64,000 nt of DNA from Obesumbacterium proteus (GTDB lineage Bacteria > Pseudomonadota > Gammaproteobacteria > Enterobacterales > Enterobacteriaceae), in assembly GCF_001586165.1 (NCBI RefSeq), contig NZ_CP014608.1, forward strand, positions 2,852,001-2,916,000, in the 5' to 3' direction. The translations under genes were made by a program, and so were the position numbers. A model generated the notes under the pieces. It was given only the letters and a program-made list of their open reading frames with translations, had not been told where the DNA came from and did no database searches. Of the stretch, positions 36,706 to 46,086 are shown one piece after another. Position 1 is the stretch's first letter, and each line of letters begins with the position of its first letter.

Positions 36706-36735
36706 AAACGGCCTTCATATAAGGCCGTTTTTTTT
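36706..36735 (+). terminator. Intrinsic terminator of the mukFEB operon
   Basis: AAACGGCCTT at 36706-36715 pairs with its complement at 36721-36730, with loop CATAT and a run of eight T. Confidence 0.9.
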
Positions 36736-36895
36736 GGCAGAATATAGCCAGTGACGTATCATCATATAATTAACGTGCAATGTCTGGGTTGTTGACGCAC
36801 CAACCGACAGTGAAACGGCAAAATGTCATTTCTATTTGTATAATTAAGCTAAGGTTCCGAAATTCGGTGCCTATGAGCTAACTAGGGAGCAAGGG

Positions 36896-38710
36896 ATGGT
36901 GCTGAATAACAGATTCCGTCTAAGCCATATGGTTGTCGGTGGTTCAATAGCAATGAGTGCATTGGCGCTGAGCATCCTGCCAGCCTATGCCGAAGTTGCT
37001 AAGCAACCCGTGGTTTCAGTGGCGACCATGAGTGTACCGCAATCGCGTTCGGCGCTGTTGTCGCAGCTTCCGCAGGGCGTTTCACTGCGTTATTTGAATC
37101 AACTTTCTTCGCTCTACGCCGCTAACCACATGCAGCCAATGTGGCAAGATCGTACAGCCGTTCAGCAATTTCAACAGCAGCTCGCTGAAGTCGCACTCTC
37201 TGGCGTTCAGCCTCAGTTTACCCAATGGGTTCAGGCGCTGACTAATCCCGATGTCAGTGGCATGGCGCGTGACGCTGTTTTATCTGATGCGATGCTGGGC
37301 TATCTGCAGTTTGTCTCCGGCGTGAGCGCAACCAAAGGCAGTTGGCTATATAGCTCGGTGCCTTATGCGATGGCAGAACCATCGACAACGCTGGTGAATA
37401 ACTGGCAGTTGTCGATCCGCGATGGCCGCTTAAATACTTTTGTTAAATCGTTAGAACCTGCGCATCCTCAGTATGCTGCGATGCATAAAGCGCTGAAAAA
37501 TCTGTTAGCGGATGCGCGACCTTGGCCTGTAGTCAGCGACGGACCGAGTTTAAAACCGGGTGACCTGAGCGCGGATATGCCAGCGCTGCGTGAAGTGTTG
37601 CAGCGTACAGGAATGTTGGAAGGCGATTCCAGCGTGAAGCCAACACCGGTGCCTGATGCACAGCCGTTACAATCTCCGGCGAGTCAGGATCCTAATGCGG
37701 TGATCAGCCCATCAACCACCGCAGTGACTGATTTAACCAAGCAACAACCATCGCCAGAGGCGGAGCCAGCAAAAGCGTCATCCGTTTCGGTGATCGATAA
37801 CCGCTATACGCCTGAGCTCGTTGAAGCCGTAAAACGCTTCCAGCAGTGGCAAGGGTTAGCCAGCGATGGGGTGATTGGCAAACGCACACGTGAGTGGCTG
37901 AATGTATCTCCACAAACGCGAGCTACATTGCTGGCGTTGAATATTCAACGCTTACGCATTTTGCCGGGAGAAGTGAATACCGGCATCATGGTCAATATTC
38001 CTAACTACTCGTTGATTTATTACCAGAATGGCGCAGAAGTGCTTTCATCGCGAGTGATTGTAGGGCGACCAACGCGTAAAACACCGCTGATGAATAGCGA
38101 ACTGAATAACGTGGTGGTTAATCCGCCGTGGAATGTGCCAACCACGTTAATTCGTGAAGATATCATACCGAAGGCCATGCACGATCCAGGCTATTTCGAG
38201 CGCCACGGCTATCGCCTGTTTTCTGGGTGGAGCAACGATGCCGAAGTCGTCAATCCTTATATGATCGACTGGGCGTCTGTGTCGCCGCGTAATTTCCCGT
38301 ATCGAATTCAGCAAGCGCCGGGAGCGAATAATTCGCTAGGTCGATATAAATTTAATATGCCAAGCCAAGATGCTATCTATCTGCATGACACGCCAAACCA
38401 CGGATTATTTGAAAAAGATATTCGTGCACTGAGTTCAGGCTGTGTTCGTGTTAATAAAGCTTCGACGCTGGCAAATATGCTACTTCAAGATGCGGGTTGG
38501 AATGATGCGCGGGTTTCGTCTGCGCTGAAAGAGGGGAATACGAAATATGTACCGATACGTCACCGTATTCCTGTTCGTCTCTATTATCTGACAGCATGGG
38601 TTTCTGAAGACGGCAAGCCGCAGTTCCGCACAGATATTTACAATTATGATGACACTGTACGTTCAGGGGCCAAAATCGCTGCGCAAGCTGAGCGGCTTTT
38701 TCAACTGTAG
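36896..38710 (+). CDS. ldtD: L,D-transpeptidase LdtD (YcbB)
   Basis: A 604-residue periplasmic enzyme (E. coli 615) that makes 3-3 crosslinks in peptidoglycan and underlies beta-lactam-independent crosslinking under stress. A signal peptide of about 32 residues (AMSALALSILPAYA) is followed by a helical domain. A Pro/Ser/Thr-rich linker (about 240-300), a peptidoglycan-binding domain (YTPELVEAVKRFQQWQGLASDGVIGKRTREWL near 303-335) and the catalytic domain come next. The motif SSGCVRVNKA holds the nucleophile Cys516, and IYLHDTPNHGLF supplies the conserved histidine. The ATG at 36896 has a GGGAGCAAGG site. Mature domain order equals E. coli, with mepK next. Confidence 0.95.
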   Translation: MVLNNRFRLSHMVVGGSIAMSALALSILPAYAEVAKQPVVSVATMSVPQSRSALLSQLPQGVSLRYLNQLSSLYAANHMQPMWQDRTAVQQFQQQLAEVALSGVQPQFTQWVQALTNPDVSGMARDAVLSDAMLGYLQFVSGVSATKGSWLYSSVPYAMAEPSTTLVNNWQLSIRDGRLNTFVKSLEPAHPQYAAMHKALKNLLADARPWPVVSDGPSLKPGDLSADMPALREVLQRTGMLEGDSSVKPTPVPDAQPLQSPASQDPNAVISPSTTAVTDLTKQQPSPEAEPAKASSVSVIDNRYTPELVEAVKRFQQWQGLASDGVIGKRTREWLNVSPQTRATLLALNIQRLRILPGEVNTGIMVNIPNYSLIYYQNGAEVLSSRVIVGRPTRKTPLMNSELNNVVVNPPWNVPTTLIREDIIPKAMHDPGYFERHGYRLFSGWSNDAEVVNPYMIDWASVSPRNFPYRIQQAPGANNSLGRYKFNMPSQDAIYLHDTPNHGLFEKDIRALSSGCVRVNKASTLANMLLQDAGWNDARVSSALKEGNTKYVPIRHRIPVRLYYLTAWVSEDGKPQFRTDIYNYDDTVRSGAKIAAQAERLFQL

Positions 38711-38888
38711 CAAGCAGTTAGCAAAACCGTAGTTTTTGTAATGTTGTAAATAATAGCCATAAAAATCTGTGATAACCCGCCAACCTTGGCGGGTAGCGGG
38801 TTGACTCGATCTTCCATGGCGGTTATGGTGCCTGACGGTGCGCTTTGGTGCGTGATTTTCAGACATTTTGCCGAGTACAACTTATCTC

Positions 38889-39437
38889 ATGGATCCAATT
38901 AATATTCATCGTCGCAAGTGGTTGGCTTTAGGTGGCGCTGCTATGGGAATGGCAATGCTGCCAGGGCAAGCGTTAGCAACGCTTTCTACACCACGACCTC
39001 GTATTTTATTACTTAATAATTTAAATACCGGCGAACAACTTAAGGCTGAGTTCTTCGACGGTAAAAACTATATTCAGGAAGAATTAGTTCGCCTGAATCA
39101 TTTATTCCGCGACTATCGTGCAAATAAAGTAAAAAGCATTGACCCTCGCTTATTCGATCAAATTTTTCGTTTGCAGGCGATGATCGGCACACGTAAACCG
39201 ATTCAACTTATTTCCGGCTATCGTTCCCCGCGGACTAATAATGAATTGCGCGAGCGTGGCAGCGGCGTGGCAAAACATAGCTACCATACGCTTGGACAGG
39301 CAATGGATTTCCATATTGAAGGTGTTCAGCTAGCCAATATTCGTAAAGCTGCATTGAAAATGCGAGCGGGTGGCGTTGGATATTACCCGCGCAGTAATTT
39401 CGTACATATTGACACCGGCCCCGTTAGAAATTGGTAA
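38889..39437 (+). CDS. mepK: Peptidoglycan endopeptidase MepK (YcbK), Tat-exported
   Basis: A 182-residue M15/DUF882 zinc endopeptidase that in E. coli cleaves 3-3 and 4-3 crosslinks. The twin-arginine signal is HRRKWLALGGAAMGMAMLPGQALA, consistent with Tat export. The metal site motifs are SGYRSPRTNNELR, KHSYHTLGQAMDFHIEGV and FVHIDTGP near the C-terminus. The ATG at 38889 gives the MDPINIHRRKW start; an earlier in-frame TTG at 38868 is unlikely. It neighbours ldtD, which makes the crosslinks that MepK opens. Confidence 0.94.
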   Translation: MDPINIHRRKWLALGGAAMGMAMLPGQALATLSTPRPRILLLNNLNTGEQLKAEFFDGKNYIQEELVRLNHLFRDYRANKVKSIDPRLFDQIFRLQAMIGTRKPIQLISGYRSPRTNNELRERGSGVAKHSYHTLGQAMDFHIEGVQLANIRKAALKMRAGGVGYYPRSNFVHIDTGPVRNW

Positions 39438-39480
39438 TAGCGCTTTAAGACGGTATTATTGGGTAGTCAAAGAGATCCTG

Positions 39481-39507
39481 AACGTCGGCCTTTGCCGGCG
39501 TTTTTTA
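39481..39507 (+). terminator. Terminator between mepK and gloC
   Basis: AACGTCGGC at 39481-39489 pairs with GCCGGCGTT at 39494-39502 (one wobble), followed by TTTT. It lies only 13 bases before the gloC start. Confidence 0.75.
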
Positions 39508-39520
39508 TATTGGGGCAAAC

Positions 39521-40168
39521 ATGAAATATAAAATCATTCCCGTCACCGCATTCCAACAGAATTGTACTGTTTTATGGTGTGAGGACACGCTTCAGGCCGC
39601 GATCGTCGATCCGGGCGGCGAAGCAGCAAAAATTCAGCGTGAAGTTGAAGCGCTGGGTTTAACGGTGACTCAAATTCTGCTGACCCACGGGCATTTAGAC
39701 CACGTGGGAGCTGCTGGCAACTTAGCGAAAAGCTTAAATGTGCCGATCTATGGCCCTCAGGAAGAAGATCAGTTTTGGCTGGAAGGGCTGCCTGCTCAGA
39801 GCAAAATGTTTGGCCTCAGTGATTGCGACCCCTTAGAGCCTACCCGTTGGCTAAACGACGGCGATACTTTGCAGGTGGGTAATGAGACGTTGCAGGTTTT
39901 CCATTGCCCGGGTCATACACCAGGCCATGTGATTTTCTTTAATGAGAAATCACGCTTGGCGCAGGTTGGCGATGTGTTATTCAGCGGCGGTGTCGGGCGT
40001 AGCGATTTTCCCCGTGGCGACCATCAGGCATTGATTAACTCAATTAAAACTAAACTGTGGCCACTGGGCAATGATGTTGCGTTTATTCCAGGTCACGGCC
40101 CAATGTCGACCTTTGGTCAGGAGCGCCAGACTAACCCATTTGTTCGCGATGAGCCTGCGGTTTGGTAA
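39521..40168 (+). CDS. gloC: Hydroxyacylglutathione hydrolase GloC (YcbL)
   Basis: A 215-residue metallo-beta-lactamase-fold thioesterase, type II glyoxalase, that hydrolyses S-lactoylglutathione in methylglyoxal detoxification. The metal-binding motif THxHxDH is LLTHGHLDHVGAAG, with HCPGHTPGHV and GDVLFSGGVGRSDFPRGD following. It lacks the C-terminal glutathione-binding domain of GloB, as YcbL does. It starts with a GGGG site before the ATG at 39521. Confidence 0.95.
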   Translation: MKYKIIPVTAFQQNCTVLWCEDTLQAAIVDPGGEAAKIQREVEALGLTVTQILLTHGHLDHVGAAGNLAKSLNVPIYGPQEEDQFWLEGLPAQSKMFGLSDCDPLEPTRWLNDGDTLQVGNETLQVFHCPGHTPGHVIFFNEKSRLAQVGDVLFSGGVGRSDFPRGDHQALINSIKTKLWPLGNDVAFIPGHGPMSTFGQERQTNPFVRDEPAVW

Positions 40169-40197
40169 CGTTGTTGAGAATGCTATTTACAGTATAA

Positions 40198-40221
40198 AAA
40201 AGGAGCCTTTCGGCTCCTTTT
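40198..40221. terminator. Bidirectional terminator between gloC and aspC
   Basis: A perfect 10-bp stem AAAAGGAGCC with its complement and a TTTC loop is flanked by A on one side and T on the other. It serves the converging gloC and aspC transcripts. Confidence 0.85.
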
Positions 40222-40239
40222 ATCGTTTCAATATGCGTG

Positions 40240-41433
40240 CTATTTCAATACGGCGACGATGGCTTCACACAGCGGTGCCATATTGTCAGGCGTCATTCCG
40301 GCTACGTTGACGCGGCCAGAATTCACGGCATAAACGCCGAATTCATCGCGCAGGCGGATCACCTGATCTTTAGTGAGCCCACTGAATGAGAACATGCCGT
40401 TCTGCTTGATGATGAAGCTGAAGTCTTGCTCAGCGCCTTTTTCCTGCAGTGTGTTAACGAACAACTGACGCATACGTTGAATGCGTTGACGCATATCAGT
40501 GAGTTCTTGTTCCCAAATAGTACGCAGGGCTTCATTACCCAGAATAGTAGCTACCACAGAACCACCGTGCGCTGGTGGGTTGGAGTAGTTAGCGCGGATA
40601 GTCGCTTTAATCTGGCTGAATGCTTTATCGGCGGTTTCACTGTCAGCGGCAACTAATGTGCAAGCACCAACGCGTTCGTTGTAAAGACCGAAGTTTTTGG
40701 AATATGAACTCGCAACCAGCAATTCATCATGCTTAGCCGCAAAAATACGCAGGCCTTGAGCATCTTCTTCTAAACCGTTGGCAAAACCTTGGTAAGCGAA
40801 GTCAAACAGCGGCAACCAGCCTTTAGCAACAGACATTTCAGCCAGTGCTTCCCATTGTTCTGGCGTAGGGTCAATACCGGTTGGATTATGGCAGCAACCG
40901 TGGAATAGAACCACATCACCGGCTTCTGCTTGCTCTAAGCTGCTCTGGAGGGCTGCAAAGTCTAACTGATGATTTGCCGCGTCGTAGTAATCATATTCGC
41001 GTACTTCCAGCCCTGCGGCGTTAAATACGCTTTTATGGTTAGGCCAGCTAGGGTTGCTCACCCATACGCGCTTTGCTGGGGTTTTATTGGCAATAAAATC
41101 AGCGGCCACACGCAGAGCACCAGTCCCACCTGGGGTTTGAGCTGCATGAGCCCGTTTGTCCTGAATGATTGGGCTTTCTTTACCAAACAGTAATTCCAGC
41201 GTGCAGGTCGCGAAAGCAGGAATACCATCGATGCTCAGATAGTTTTTCGTGGTTTCGTTTTCCAGCAGATACTGCTCAGCTTTTTTAACGCTGGTCAGAA
41301 CCGGTGTTTTACCTGTTTCATCTTTATAGACGCCAATACCTAAGTTGATTTTGTTGGTACGGGCATCGGCACGGAATAAATCGGCAAGACCTAAAATCGG
41401 ATCCGCTGGTGCGGCTGGGATATTTTCAAACAT
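40240..41433 (-). CDS. aspC: Aspartate aminotransferase
   Basis: A PLP-dependent class I aminotransferase (397 residues; E. coli 396). It interconverts aspartate and 2-oxoglutarate with oxaloacetate and glutamate. The PLP lysine lies in SSYSKNFGLYNERVG. Substrate-binding motifs include GGTGALRVAADF, HGCCHNPTGIDPT and NYSNPPAHGG. The ATG at 41433 gives MFENIPAAPADPILGL, the family start; 31 further in-frame residues upstream do not match. It is between gloC (convergent) and ompF (same strand), as in E. coli. Confidence 0.97.
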   Translation of the reverse strand: MFENIPAAPADPILGLADLFRADARTNKINLGIGVYKDETGKTPVLTSVKKAEQYLLENETTKNYLSIDGIPAFATCTLELLFGKESPIIQDKRAHAAQTPGGTGALRVAADFIANKTPAKRVWVSNPSWPNHKSVFNAAGLEVREYDYYDAANHQLDFAALQSSLEQAEAGDVVLFHGCCHNPTGIDPTPEQWEALAEMSVAKGWLPLFDFAYQGFANGLEEDAQGLRIFAAKHDELLVASSYSKNFGLYNERVGACTLVAADSETADKAFSQIKATIRANYSNPPAHGGSVVATILGNEALRTIWEQELTDMRQRIQRMRQLFVNTLQEKGAEQDFSFIIKQNGMFSFSGLTKDQVIRLRDEFGVYAVNSGRVNVAGMTPDNMAPLCEAIVAVLK

Positions 41434-41736
41434 GTAAGAGCTTCCATGTGTGGGATTGAGCCAGAGAACCATCAGGTTACCGCTACGCCGCGAGCTTGCC
41501 AACCGTTTGCCACAAAAAGAATACAAAGTTGTTACCTGAATGCTTCAATGCCGATAAAAGCACCAAAAATAAGAAGAAAACAAGAAAATCAGGTAGGAAA
41601 TAGGGCGATAGAACACGGACTAAAAGAAGGGGATAAATCATCAGCGATACGTGGCACTAAATCCTAGACAACAAAAAGCAGAGCCGAAGCTCTGCCTTTG
41701 ATCCTATTCTGCTACAACCGCAAGGTTGCCGTCAGA
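41434..41736. other. Region between aspC and ompF
   Basis: About 300 bases. It holds the ompF terminator at 41673-41699 and the aspC leader. I found no convincing additional gene; short reading frames here have no recognisable homology. Confidence 0.5.
41673..41699 (-). terminator. Intrinsic terminator of ompF
   Basis: GCAGAGC at 41678-41684 pairs with GCTCTGC at 41689-41695 around CGAA. On the minus strand the stem is followed by TTTTT. Confidence 0.85.
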
Positions 41737-42888
41737 TTAGAACTGGTATACCAGACCAACTGCTACGATATCGTCAGTGCCGATGCCGTTAGCTTTGGTG
41801 AATTCGTTGTCATCCAGCAGGTTGATTTTGTAATCAACATAGGTAGACATGTTTTTGTTGAAGTAGTAAGTCGCGCCGACATCAACATATTTAACCAGAT
41901 CTTTGTCACCAGACAGATTGGTGTTCAGGTCTTTACCTTTTGACTGCAGGTAAGATACGGATGGACGCAGACCGAAGTCGAACTGGTACTGTGCAACAAC
42001 TTCGAAGTTCTGAGTTTTGTTTGCAATACCGTCATCACCGTATGGAGTCATGTTGCGAGTTTCTGCATACATAGCTGCCAGGTATACGTTGTTAGCGTCG
42101 TATTTCAGACCAGCGGTCCATGCGTCAGCTTTATCGCCACCAGCAACGTTACCGTTAGCTACGCGACCACGAGTAACTTGCTCGTTGGTACGGTCAGAAG
42201 ATGCGTATGCTGCACCAGCGCTGATACCCATGCCGAAGTCATAAGTCGTTGACAGACCCCAACCGTCGCCATTCTGGCTCTGGAATGCACGAGAGTTGTT
42301 AGACAGTTTGCTACCGTCCCACTCGCCAGTTGCTTCGTTGAAGTTATTACCGTCGTTTTTACCCTGATACTGAACAGCGAAGTTCCAGCCATCAACCAGA
42401 CCGAAGAAGTTGTTGTTACGGTAGGTAGCAACACCGTTAGCACGGCCAGTCATGTAGTTGTCAGTGATGGTGTAAGTATCACCACCGAATTCTGGCAGCA
42501 TATCGGTCCATGCTTCAACGTCGTACAGTACGCCGTAGTTACGACCGTAGTCGATAGAACCTGCATCACCGAATTTCAGACCAGCAAAGCCCAGACGGGT
42601 TGCGTTTTTAGAAGAACCGTTGCCTTCGGTGTTGTTTACTTTGATGTTGTATTCCCACTGACCGTAACCAGCCAGTTGGTCAGAGATCTGAGTTTCGCCT
42701 TTGAAGCCGAAACGAGCGTAAGACTGGTCGCCGTCTGCAGATTTATCATCAGAGAAGTAGTGCAGACCGTCAACTTTACCGTACAGATCCAGCTTGTTAC
42801 CGTCTTTGTTATAGATTTCAGCTGCGTTTGCTGCACCGGCTGCTAACAGCGCTGGGATCACTACTGCAAGAATATTGCGTTTCATCAT
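41737..42888 (-). CDS. ompF: Outer-membrane trimeric porin, OmpF position
   Basis: A 383-residue general porin of the OmpC/OmpF/PhoE family that forms trimeric water-filled channels. The signal peptide ends at ANA (22 residues), giving mature AEIYNKDGNKLDLYGK. The constriction loop motif PEFGGDTYTITDNYMTGR and the terminal phenylalanine in VAVGLVYQF, needed for assembly, are intact. The gene lies between aspC and asnS, the location of ompF in E. coli; the protein alone does not separate OmpF from OmpC. The promoter has three OmpR-like boxes, and the leader carries the GGCAGTGGCAGGTGTC stretch found in E. coli ompF, where the sRNA MicF binds near the start. Confidence 0.93.
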   Translation of the reverse strand: MMKRNILAVVIPALLAAGAANAAEIYNKDGNKLDLYGKVDGLHYFSDDKSADGDQSYARFGFKGETQISDQLAGYGQWEYNIKVNNTEGNGSSKNATRLGFAGLKFGDAGSIDYGRNYGVLYDVEAWTDMLPEFGGDTYTITDNYMTGRANGVATYRNNNFFGLVDGWNFAVQYQGKNDGNNFNEATGEWDGSKLSNNSRAFQSQNGDGWGLSTTYDFGMGISAGAAYASSDRTNEQVTRGRVANGNVAGGDKADAWTAGLKYDANNVYLAAMYAETRNMTPYGDDGIANKTQNFEVVAQYQFDFGLRPSVSYLQSKGKDLNTNLSGDKDLVKYVDVGATYYFNKNMSTYVDYKINLLDDNEFTKANGIGTDDIVAVGLVYQF

Positions 42889-43048
42889 TGTTACCCTCTA
42901 AAGGAGTTATTTTTTTTTGACACCTGCCACTGCCTAATTTAATTCTGCGCGGAACTATTTCATCACTTACGGAACTAAAAGAGAAAGTATGGTGTCTTCC
43001 TGTGTCTGCATCGCAGTGTTCCATTCACTAGAGCGATAATCTACATCG

Positions 43049-43108
43049 AAAATGATACAAAACTATAATTCGAGTAACAGAACGCAATAATGTGTTTCAA
43101 AATGTAAA
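43049..43108 (-). promoter_or_regulatory. Tandem OmpR-binding boxes of the porin promoter
   Basis: Three contiguous 20-base boxes. The first, read on the minus strand from 43108, begins TTTACATTTTGAAACA, which resembles the high-affinity C1 box of E. coli ompC as I recall it, more than the F1 box of ompF. The second and third are at 43069-43088 and 43049-43068 and share the T-rich and AC core pattern. The first box begins about 220 bases upstream of the start codon, the distance expected for an ompF-type F1 site. Confidence 0.6.
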
Positions 43109-43141
43109 ATTTTGGGAACTTTGTGACAGGGGTCTAAGTTT

Positions 43142-43178
43142 AAAAAAGAGAGGGGCCAGCATTGCCGGCCCCTTTTTT
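43142..43178 (-). terminator. Intrinsic terminator of asnS
   Basis: AGGGGCC at 43151-43157 pairs with its complement near 43167-43173, with one internal mismatch. On the minus strand it is followed by TCTCTTTTTT. Confidence 0.8.
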
Positions 43179-43214
43179 GTGAACAAAACGTTGAGATGTT
43201 GTTTTATTACTTAA

Positions 43215-44615
43215 TTAGAAGGTTGCGTTTCTTGGGGTGCGTGGGAACGGGATCACGTCACGAACGTTTTGTACGCCGGTTACATAGGCGATTAAACGTT
43301 CAAATCCAAGGCCAAAACCAGAGTGAGGCACGGTGCCGTAACGACGAAGATCGCGATACCACCAATAGTCTTCTTTGTTCAGGCCCATTTCTTCTAAACG
43401 TGCATCCAGAACGTCTAAACGCTCTTCACGCTGAGAACCACCGATGATTTCGCCAATACCTGGCGCCAACACATCCATTGCAGCAACGGTTTTGCCATCT
43501 TCGTTCATACGCATGTAGAACGCTTTAATGTCTTTTGGATAGTTTTTCACTACCACCGGTGCTTTAAAGTGCTGTTCAGCCAAATAACGTTCATGCTCAG
43601 AAGACAGGTCGACGCCCCAGTAGACTGGGTTTTCGAAGGTCTTGCCGCACTTAAGCAGAATATCCACCGCGTCGGTGTAATCCACCTGTGCAAAGTCGGA
43701 GGTAACAAAACGCTTCAGGCGATCGATGGCGTCTTTATCTACGCGCTGAGCGAAGAACTCCATATCATCGGCACGTTCATCAAGAACGGCTTGGAAGACG
43801 TATTTCAACATGCCTTCGGCAACGCCTGCGATATCGTCGAGATCCGCAAATGCAACTTCAGGCTCAACCATCCAGAATTCAGCCAGATGGCGGCTGGTGT
43901 TCGAGTTTTCTGCGCGGAACGTTGGGCCAAAAGTATACACCTTAGACAGTGCACAGGCGTAGGTTTCGCCGTTCAGCTGGCCGGATACGGTCAGAAACGC
44001 TTCACGACCAAAGAAGTCTTCACCAAAATCGACTTTACCTTCGTCAGTGCGCGGCAGGTTTTCCATATCCAACGTTGAAACGCGGAACATTTCGCCAGCG
44101 CCTTCGGTATCAGAAGCGGTAATCAGCGGGGTAGAAACCCAGAAATAACCGTTTTCATGGAAGTAACGATGAATAGCCTGCGCTAGCGTATGACGAACGC
44201 GAGCAACTGCACCGATAAGGTTGGTGCGTGGACGCAGGTGAGCAACTTCGCGCAGATATTCGATGCTGTGGCGTTTTGCCGCCATTGGATAAGTGTCTGG
44301 ATCTTCAACCCAACCTACGACTTTAACTTCGGTGGCTTGAATCTCGAAGCTCTGACCTTCACCCGGCGATGCGACCACTTTACCGGTGACTTCCAGAGAA
44401 CAACCCGTTGTCAGGCGCAAAACATCACTTTCATAATTCGGCAGAGAATTATTAACGACGGCCTGTAACGGATTAAAGCAGGAGCCGTCATAAACGGCGA
44501 GGAAGGAGATACCAGCTTTAGAATCCCTCCGGGTACGTACCCAACCGCGCACGGTGACTTCAGTGTCTACCGCGGCACGACCTTGCAGTACGTCGACTAC
44601 AGGCACTACGCTCAT
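43215..44615 (-). CDS. asnS: Asparaginyl-tRNA synthetase
   Basis: A 466-residue class II aminoacyl-tRNA synthetase, the same length as E. coli AsnS. The N-terminal OB-fold anticodon-binding domain (TVRGWVRTRRDSKAGISFLAVYDGS) is followed by the catalytic domain. That domain has motif 2 around FGPTFRAENSNTSRHLAEFWMVEPE and motif 3 around GFGLGFERLIAYVTGVQNVRDVIPFPRTP. The ATG at 44615 has an AGAGAGA site. It lies between ompF and pncB as in E. coli. Confidence 0.97.
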   Translation of the reverse strand: MSVVPVVDVLQGRAAVDTEVTVRGWVRTRRDSKAGISFLAVYDGSCFNPLQAVVNNSLPNYESDVLRLTTGCSLEVTGKVVASPGEGQSFEIQATEVKVVGWVEDPDTYPMAAKRHSIEYLREVAHLRPRTNLIGAVARVRHTLAQAIHRYFHENGYFWVSTPLITASDTEGAGEMFRVSTLDMENLPRTDEGKVDFGEDFFGREAFLTVSGQLNGETYACALSKVYTFGPTFRAENSNTSRHLAEFWMVEPEVAFADLDDIAGVAEGMLKYVFQAVLDERADDMEFFAQRVDKDAIDRLKRFVTSDFAQVDYTDAVDILLKCGKTFENPVYWGVDLSSEHERYLAEQHFKAPVVVKNYPKDIKAFYMRMNEDGKTVAAMDVLAPGIGEIIGGSQREERLDVLDARLEEMGLNKEDYWWYRDLRRYGTVPHSGFGLGFERLIAYVTGVQNVRDVIPFPRTPRNATF

Positions 44616-44816
44616 AGATTTCTCTCTTTTATTGATCTTGGATGATAAATAACCTACAGCCCAGATAATACGGGCATGTTGCTATGTTACTTGTCACGCA
44701 AACAGACACAAGAAGAAATCGCAGCCAAATCGCAAGAACTTGATGAGATATTGGGAGATTGAATGAAAAAAAGAAGAATAATCGATTTTAGCAGTCAAAA
44801 TTGGCGTTTTTTAGGC

Positions 44817-44844
44817 AAAAAAAGAGGGCGTTGCATACGCCCTC
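44817..44844 (-). terminator. Intrinsic terminator of pncB
   Basis: GAGGGCGT at 44824-44831 pairs with ACGCCCTC at 44837-44844. Read on the minus strand, it is followed by TTTTTTT. Confidence 0.85.
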
Positions 44845-44880
44845 ATAATATTTTTTACGTTAACGATTAAGCCAAGCAAT

Positions 44881-46086
44881 TTAACTGGCTTTTTTTACCA
44901 GCGGTAAATCAAAGGCTTTGCGCAGCGCTTTAACGAAAGCTTTGTCATGACAAATAGTTTTACCCGGGCTATCAGACAATTTGGCAACGGGCTTACCGTT
45001 GCACTCCACCAGCTTAATGACAATATTTAGCGGTTTGACCTGTGGAATATCGCAGGTTAAACGTGTGCCGATACCAAAACCAAGATTAATGCGGTTATGG
45101 AAATGACGATAGAGCTCCAAGGCTTTTTCGAGATCGAGGTTATCGGAGAACACCAGCGTTTTTGTCATCGGATCAATACCCAGTTTCTGGTAATGAGCGA
45201 TGGCTTTCTCTCCCCATTCCATCGGTTCACCGGAATCATGGCGCAGCCCCTGATAGCGATTAGCAAACTGCGGGCCAAAATCGCGTAGGAAAGCATCCAT
45301 CGTGATGCAATCGGTCAGGGCAATGCCAAGCTGATCGGGATATTCATCTAACCACGCTTGAAGGGCCGCTCGCTGGCTATTCGCTAATACCGGGCAAATC
45401 TGCTGGTGGGCTTGGAACCACTCATGAGCCTGAGTCCCCATCGGTGCAAGACTCAGCTGCTGGGCAAACTTATAGTTGCTGGTTCCCACTAAATGGGGGA
45501 AATCCGTTTTCAACGTTTCAATAATGGCACGCTGAACATCGTGTGAGAAACGGCGGCGGGTGCCGAAATCCATCAGCTTAAAGCCAGAAAGATCGATATC
45601 TGCGCTCAGTTGCTTAAATGAATCGAGTTTCTTACGCAGCTGCGCCACGGCCATTTCTGGCGTTGCCAGCGGTGAACGATCGCGGTGTACCACCTCACTG
45701 ATAACAGCGAGCAGCGGCACTTCCCACATAATCACTTCACGCCAAGGGCCAGTAATGCGGATATTGAGATGGCCGTCTTCGTCACGGATATCGACCTGTT
45801 GCGGGTTAAAGCGAAAATCGCGCAACCAGTCTAGATAATCTTTTTTGAAGAAAGGCAGAGTGCTGAGATAGTTATATTCTTCATCGGTTAACGCAAGATT
45901 GCCCATTAAAGCAACCTGCTGAATAATTTCGTTGGCATAACTGCCCAGTAACTCGTCGCCACGGCAACGGAATTCAGCCGCTACGGAGAGATTGCGGTAA
46001 CGATGATACACCGCCTGCTGCATATGCAACTTATAGGCGTCAGTATCCAATAATGAAGTTAATATCGGGGAAGCATGTTGAGTCAT
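44881..46086 (-). CDS. pncB: Nicotinate phosphoribosyltransferase
   Basis: A 401-residue type II phosphoribosyltransferase (E. coli 400). It converts nicotinate and PRPP to nicotinate mononucleotide with ATP assistance, in NAD salvage. Motifs include LLDTDAYKLHMQQAVYHRYRNLSVAAEFRCR, MDFGTRRRFSHDVQ, LVGTSNYKFAQQ and LGFGIGTRLTCD. The start MTQHASPILTSLL is preceded by a short promoter with TATACT at about 46155. In E. coli the NAD regulator NadR controls pncB; I saw no full NadR-type inverted repeat here. Confidence 0.96.
   Translation of the reverse strand: MTQHASPILTSLLDTDAYKLHMQQAVYHRYRNLSVAAEFRCRGDELLGSYANEIIQQVALMGNLALTDEEYNYLSTLPFFKKDYLDWLRDFRFNPQQVDIRDEDGHLNIRITGPWREVIMWEVPLLAVISEVVHRDRSPLATPEMAVAQLRKKLDSFKQLSADIDLSGFKLMDFGTRRRFSHDVQRAIIETLKTDFPHLVGTSNYKFAQQLSLAPMGTQAHEWFQAHQQICPVLANSQRAALQAWLDEYPDQLGIALTDCITMDAFLRDFGPQFANRYQGLRHDSGEPMEWGEKAIAHYQKLGIDPMTKTLVFSDNLDLEKALELYRHFHNRINLGFGIGTRLTCDIPQVKPLNIVIKLVECNGKPVAKLSDSPGKTICHDKAFVKALRKAFDLPLVKKAS

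Larger units (their letters stand above)
42889..43214 (-). other. ompF leader and promoter region
   Basis: About 326 bases. It contains the ompF 5' untranslated region (about 110 nt if transcription starts as in E. coli), OmpR-like boxes, the asnS terminator at 43142-43178 and nothing else that I can identify. The leader is conserved with E. coli at GAATGGAA, at GCAGACACA, at AGTTCCGTAA and at GGCAGTGGCAGGTGTC. Confidence 0.6.

Noticed and set aside
44762..44869. A 35-codon frame (MKKRRIIDFSSQ...) between asnS and pncB
   Set aside because: It runs through the pncB terminator hairpin and has no conserved character.
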